This document shows, one piece after another, positions 6,093 through 7,049 of a stretch of 7,049 bases of DNA (within the stretch, counting starts at the first letter, position 1; every line of letters starts with the position of its first letter). The stretch spans positions 1-7,049 of the forward strand of contig CAKRNI010000131.1 of the NCBI GenBank assembly GCA_934370915.1, given 5' to 3'. Source of the stretch: an uncultured Lachnospiraceae bacterium (GTDB lineage: Bacteria; Bacillota; Clostridia; Lachnospirales; Lachnospiraceae). The notes beneath the pieces were generated by a model. That model made no database searches and was not told the DNA's origin. It saw only the letters and a list, made by a program, of their open reading frames with translations. A program made the translations under genes and the position numbers.

Positions 6093-7047
6093 ACGAAGAG
6101 ATTTTCTGATTACGTTTACAATTTTATGCCTTGCCATGTGCGCCTGCTCAGGGTTCCAGTACCTGGGCAGCGCTTTCTATGGCCTGGTATGGCATCGGAT
6201 CCATAGCCTGGGAAGCGGCGGAGTGCGTCTGCTTTCCGGGCTTTTTGATTCCCCGTGGACGGGAGTCCTGGTGCAGTATGTCTTTTCTATCGGAGTTCCG
6301 TTCCTTCTGGTGGTTCCGATGACATGTTTTGTGAGATCGGACCGGAGACCGGCTCATACACTTCCGGCGGAGGTCTGGATGTCGGCGCTTTTCATGTGCC
6401 TGGGACTTGGGTACATCTTTAATTTTCTCGGCGTGTTTCTGGACGTGTTTTTTTCTATATTTACGGGAGTTCCGGCGACGGATATGAACCCGGTGATGGA
6501 CGCCCTCGATGAGCTGACGCCTGGAATGGTGATCTATACCTGCCTGATCGCCCCGTTTATGGAGGAGTTTATCTTCCGGGGAGTTCTCTTAAAGAAGGCG
6601 AGACGGTTCGGGGACCGGACAGCGGTTGTCTTCTGTGCGGTCATGTTCGGGCTGATGCACGGAAATTTAAACCAATGCCTGTATGCGGTGGTGATCGGAC
6701 TGATCCTCGGCTATGTGGCGGTGCGGACGAACCGGATTTTTTATAATGTGCTGCTTCACATGGCAGTGAATTCCTTTTCCATGATGTTAGTGCTGGTGGA
6801 AAATGGATTGAACGTACTGGGGATGAGCGCAATGGCGGCGGCGTTTTCTGTGGGAAGCTTCATTATGATCCTGCTTCTCATCGCAGCCGGGATCTACTTT
6901 TTCTTCCGGGACGGACGCCGCTACTGGTGGCAGATGGGACGCCAGAACGGGTGGCCGACACCGTACAGGAAGTATGTGTACCTGAATCCGGGATTTATTT
7001 TATATGTGATCATTTTCGGGATTGAGATGATATCGTATATTTTATAG
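6082..7047 (+). CDS. CPBP-family intramembrane glutamic endopeptidase (CAAX protease / Abi-like)
   Basis: This 321-residue protein is very hydrophobic, with about eight likely membrane segments. The first is near 8-28 after a positively charged start (VHKRRD), others are near 61-84 and 98-128, several lie in the core, and the last is at about 303-321. The core has the three CPBP (ABC2/Abi) motifs: EEFIFR with E161, E162 and R166; FGLMH with F189 and H193; and HMAVN with H226 and N230. These are the catalytic residues of Rce1-like glutamic proteases, so it is predicted to be active. Bacterial members serve in bacteriocin immunity, peptide maturation or membrane-protein turnover, and mostly have no known substrate; none is visible here. 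The gene starts inside htpG, so it is probably cotranscribed, translationally coupled and under the same CIRCE control. It ends two bases before the window edge, so later operon members cannot be seen. Confidence 0.9.
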   Translation: MVHKRRDFLITFTILCLAMCACSGFQYLGSAFYGLVWHRIHSLGSGGVRLLSGLFDSPWTGVLVQYVFSIGVPFLLVVPMTCFVRSDRRPAHTLPAEVWMSALFMCLGLGYIFNFLGVFLDVFFSIFTGVPATDMNPVMDALDELTPGMVIYTCLIAPFMEEFIFRGVLLKKARRFGDRTAVVFCAVMFGLMHGNLNQCLYAVVIGLILGYVAVRTNRIFYNVLLHMAVNSFSMMLVLVENGLNVLGMSAMAAAFSVGSFIMILLLIAAGIYFFFRDGRRYWWQMGRQNGWPTPYRKYVYLNPGFILYVIIFGIEMISYIL

Positions 7048-7049
7048 AG

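Noticed and set aside
6124..6150. Possible lipoprotein signal in the CPBP N-terminus (LAMCAC)
   Set aside because: The residues before either cysteine do not fit a lipobox, and the segment is better explained as the first membrane helix of a polytopic protein.

Overview
The window carries four genes, all on the + strand, that tile almost the whole sequence as two transcription units. Strong AGGAG-type ribosome binding sites, an HrcA-type CIRCE operator with a consensus sigma-A promoter, roughly balanced base composition and the protein types suggest a Firmicute of class Clostridia. Lachnospiraceae is my best guess, from general protein and codon style rather than from any search.

Positions 1-3831 hold a polyphosphate unit. 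A Ppx/GppA-family protein (15-1580) with a degenerate C-terminal HD-like domain is followed after 46 nt by polyphosphate kinase Ppk1 (1627-3831). The kinase keeps both catalytic histidines and its Mg/phosphate-binding arginines. The Ppx-like protein has changes in both phosphate-binding loops, so its activity is uncertain. Its promoter lies upstream of the window.

The 254-nt gap at 3832-4085 is the main regulatory region. It holds a letter-perfect CIRCE element (3900-3926), immediately followed by a near-consensus sigma-A promoter (-35 at 3932-3937, -10 at 3955-3960), and then a leader of about 119 nt. The CIRCE inverted repeat runs into a T tract, so it may also act as the terminator of the ppx-ppk transcript.

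Positions 4086-7047 hold the putative heat-shock unit. The Hsp90 chaperone HtpG (4086-6092) is of a divergent subtype with a long charged linker. It overlaps by 11 nt a CPBP-family (CAAX protease / bacteriocin-processing) intramembrane glutamic endopeptidase (6082-7047) whose catalytic motifs are complete. If the operator works as predicted, HrcA controls both genes.

Together the genes form a plausible stress and proteostasis neighbourhood: polyphosphate synthesis and possible turnover, a cytosolic Hsp90 and a membrane protease. I saw no mobile element, CRISPR array, tRNA or rRNA, and nothing that clearly amounts to a new multi-gene system. The most interesting signals are the CIRCE control of htpG, the CIRCE placement and possible double role, the altered Ppx active site, and the htpG/CPBP overlap.
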